A stretch of 42,739 nt of DNA from Acidobacteriota bacterium. GTDB taxonomy: Bacteria; Acidobacteriota; Vicinamibacteria; Vicinamibacterales; JAKQTR01. The DNA is taken from the NCBI GenBank assembly GCA_026393675.1, contig JAPKZQ010000010.1:1-42739 (forward strand), in the 5' to 3' direction. Below the pieces are notes generated by a model. The model did not search any database and was not told where the DNA came from. It saw nothing but the letters and a program-made list of their open reading frames with translations. This document shows, piece by piece, positions 41,376-42,739 of this stretch (its first letter is position 1; every line of letters starts with the position of its first letter). The translations under genes and the position numbers were made by a program.

Positions 41376-42386
41376 CTACTTGATCTCCGCCAGCATCTGC
41401 TTGGCGCCGATCGCGTTCTTGTTGTTGGGGTCGCTGGTGTTCTTCTCCGCGTCCGGGACCATGGCAAGGAACTTGGTCAGGTCGGCCTTGGCCGCCTCGA
41501 ACTTGGCCTTGGCTTCCGGGGTGTTGGGCTTTTCAGTGGTCACGCCAATCTGAAAGTAGGTGAGGCCCCGGTAGTAGTACGCCTGCGGGTCGTCCGGGTA
41601 GAGCACGACGACGCGCTCGAAGTACTTGAGTGCCTCGACGGGCTTCTTGGCGCGCAGTAGCGCGAAGCCTGGCGTCTCCAGGTCCAGCGCGTCCGTCAGC
41701 ACGGTCGTGTCGAAAGTCGAGAACATGGCCCAGGCCTCGTCGCCCTTGCCCGCCTCGAGCAGTTCGGTCGCCAGCATCATCTTGACCTGTCTGTCGGCCG
41801 GCACGTCCTTCAGGTAGGCTTGCAACTCCCCGATGGCCTTCTCGTAGTTCTTCTCCATGTGATAGTCGCGCGCGATGTACTGGCGGAGCTGGTACACGGT
41901 CGGGTACTTGGCCAGCAAGCCCTGGAAGACCGCCCGCGATTCGGAGAACTTCTTCTGATCGAAGAAGGCCTGGGCCTTTGCGGCGCCCGTCCTTATCGCG
42001 AAGGTGGGGTCGGTGCCCTCTTTGGTCATCTTCACCGTGATGAAGGGCTCCCTGACCTTGCCGCCGACCTGGACCGGAATCTGTCGTGGGTCCAGCCCGT
42101 CTTTCCAGAACTCGAGCGACCACATGCCTTCGGCGATGTTCTCGACCTTCCACTCGCCCTTGGCGGTGGTCACGACGTCGGGAGGACCATCATTGGTGGG
42201 CAGAAACACGAACTTGATCGTCACACCCGGGACGGGCTTCCCGGCTTCGTCGCCGACCGTCCCGCCCATCCGGCTCTTGCCCTTCCAGCCTGTTGCACCA
42301 GCGGCGGTTGGCGCCTGCGTCTGCGCCAGGCTCATGCCGACGGAGATGAATAGCGCAATGATGGCAAATCGGAGAATCCTGACCAT
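41376..42386 (-). CDS. Exported TPR protein with N-terminal carboxypeptidase-regulatory-like domain
   Basis: 336 residues with a signal peptide (MVRILRFAIIALFISVGMSLAQT). Residues about 35-120 form a transthyretin-like domain: MGGTVGDEAGKPVPGVTIKFVFLPTNDGPPDVVTTAKGEWKVENIAEGMWSLEFWKDGL. From about 135 to 310 are TPR helices, for example QAFFDQKKFSESRAVFQGLLAKYPTVYQLRQYIARDYHMEKNYEKAIGELQAYLKDVP and ALKYFERVVVLYPDDPQAYYYRGLTYFQIG. It is a periplasmic or surface scaffold protein common in acidobacteria. A terminator follows it. No partner can be named from the context. Confidence 0.87.
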   Translation of the reverse strand: MVRILRFAIIALFISVGMSLAQTQAPTAAGATGWKGKSRMGGTVGDEAGKPVPGVTIKFVFLPTNDGPPDVVTTAKGEWKVENIAEGMWSLEFWKDGLDPRQIPVQVGGKVREPFITVKMTKEGTDPTFAIRTGAAKAQAFFDQKKFSESRAVFQGLLAKYPTVYQLRQYIARDYHMEKNYEKAIGELQAYLKDVPADRQVKMMLATELLEAGKGDEAWAMFSTFDTTVLTDALDLETPGFALLRAKKPVEALKYFERVVVLYPDDPQAYYYRGLTYFQIGVTTEKPNTPEAKAKFEAAKADLTKFLAMVPDAEKNTSDPNNKNAIGAKQMLAEIK

Positions 42387-42690
42387 TTCCTTGTCCCTTC
42401 AGAATGCCTGGTGAACGCGACCACAGTCTATTTTCCAGCCCTGGCGTTCTCGAATCGGTTTGGGCTGGACATCCACGTAAAGACCGCCGGGCGGCATCGA
42501 AATGCGGGACGCGTGCGCGTCGACGCGGAAAACGAGACGGCACCGGCTTCAGTACGATATTGGAGTCCGCCTCCGGAGGCAATACCATGTTGGCGTCGGT
42601 GTAGCGAGTACATGATTTGACCGTACGCGAGAGCAAGTGAATTGACCGCTTCGATGGCGGACGATACCCCGAGTAGCCGAAGGAGGCGCG
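42387..42690. other. Gene-free 304-bp stretch, probable IS left end at its right part
   Basis: The left part should carry the promoter of the TPR gene; no clear -35/-10 pair is visible. From about 42613 the sequence changes in character (catgatttgaccgtacgcga, then aagtgaattgaccgc) and leads into a transposase-like start, so the IS terminal inverted repeat probably lies here. The other end is outside the window. Confidence 0.4.
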
Positions 42691-42739
42691 ATGGGGTATG
42701 CCGAGTCCGTCTGGGAGCGAGCGATGCAGGTACAGGAAG
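42691..42739 (+). CDS. Start of a probable ISNCY-family transposase, truncated by window edge
   Basis: Sixteen residues are visible: MGYAESVWERAMQVQE, with AGGAGG 4 bp upstream. The AMxVQE pattern shortly after the start resembles a widespread ISNCY-type transposase that continues as a helix-turn-helix. With so few residues this is a pattern-based guess. Confidence 0.5.
   Translation, partial: MGYAESVWERAMQVQE

Noticed and set aside
1-42739. CRISPR arrays, tRNA or rRNA genes
   Set aside because: No regularly spaced short direct repeats and no cloverleaf or rRNA-like sequence were seen on either strand. The attC series was considered but has unequal spacing and internal symmetry.

Overview
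The window looks like a chromosomal segment of a high-GC, free-living Gram-negative bacterium, most likely an acidobacterium (Vicinamibacteria-like). The reasons are a VWFA-type protein of the acidobacterial TIGR03436 kind, a DUF5916 outer-membrane protein, a DUF6599 lipoprotein, many secreted hydrolases and a CusCBA metal pump. The taxonomic placement is inference from gene families, not from a marker gene.

Region 1 (1-5355) is the most striking part: an integron gene-cassette array with no integrase inside the window. Seven well-formed attC sites (309-383, 1195-1267, 2047-2120, 2547-2628, 3099-3171, 3802-3901, 4482-4586) and one decayed site (about 5288-5355) separate eight small cassettes. 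Five of the eight carry toxin-antitoxin-type genes: a VapC (partial), VapBC, HicBA, a DUF433/DUF5615 pair, and Doc with an AbrB-type antitoxin. The others carry two unknown membrane-protein cassettes and a cupin. In five of the six testable cassettes the first bases are exactly complementary to the R'' box of the cassette's own attC, as cassette recombination predicts.

Region 2 (5356-12635, all minus strand) encodes exported proteins: a LolA-like protein, a Tat-exported aldo/keto reductase with iron-sulfur motifs coupled to a DUF6599 lipoprotein, and a tandem pair of M14 carboxypeptidase-family proteins. The downstream M14 copy has all catalytic residues. The upstream copy has exchanged or lost them, and its signal peptide is interrupted in frame by a 198-bp MITE-like element.

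Region 3 (about 12.9-14.8 kb) is a compact convergent pair, an amino-methyltransferase and a probable PD-(D/E)XK endonuclease, whose 3' ends overlap; it looks like a type II restriction-modification system. Region 4 (14.8-25 kb) has a 1687-residue tandem UvrA fusion without a UvrB-binding domain, co-transcribed with an exported histidine phosphatase, then two exported beta-lactamase-fold serine hydrolases and an ANKH/MATE-like membrane exporter. Three copies of a palindromic repeat lie in the gaps around the last two genes.

Region 5 (25.1-34.5 kb) carries an M48 metalloprotease with TPRs, a large DUF5916 outer-membrane protein, an exported beta-carbonic anhydrase with an Ala/Pro-rich partner, and the VWFA-type protein. 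Region 6 (34.7-41.3 kb) is a CusA-CusB-TolC copper/silver efflux operon preceded by a small exported Cys/His-rich protein. A TPR protein follows, and the window ends in the first codons of what is probably an IS transposase.
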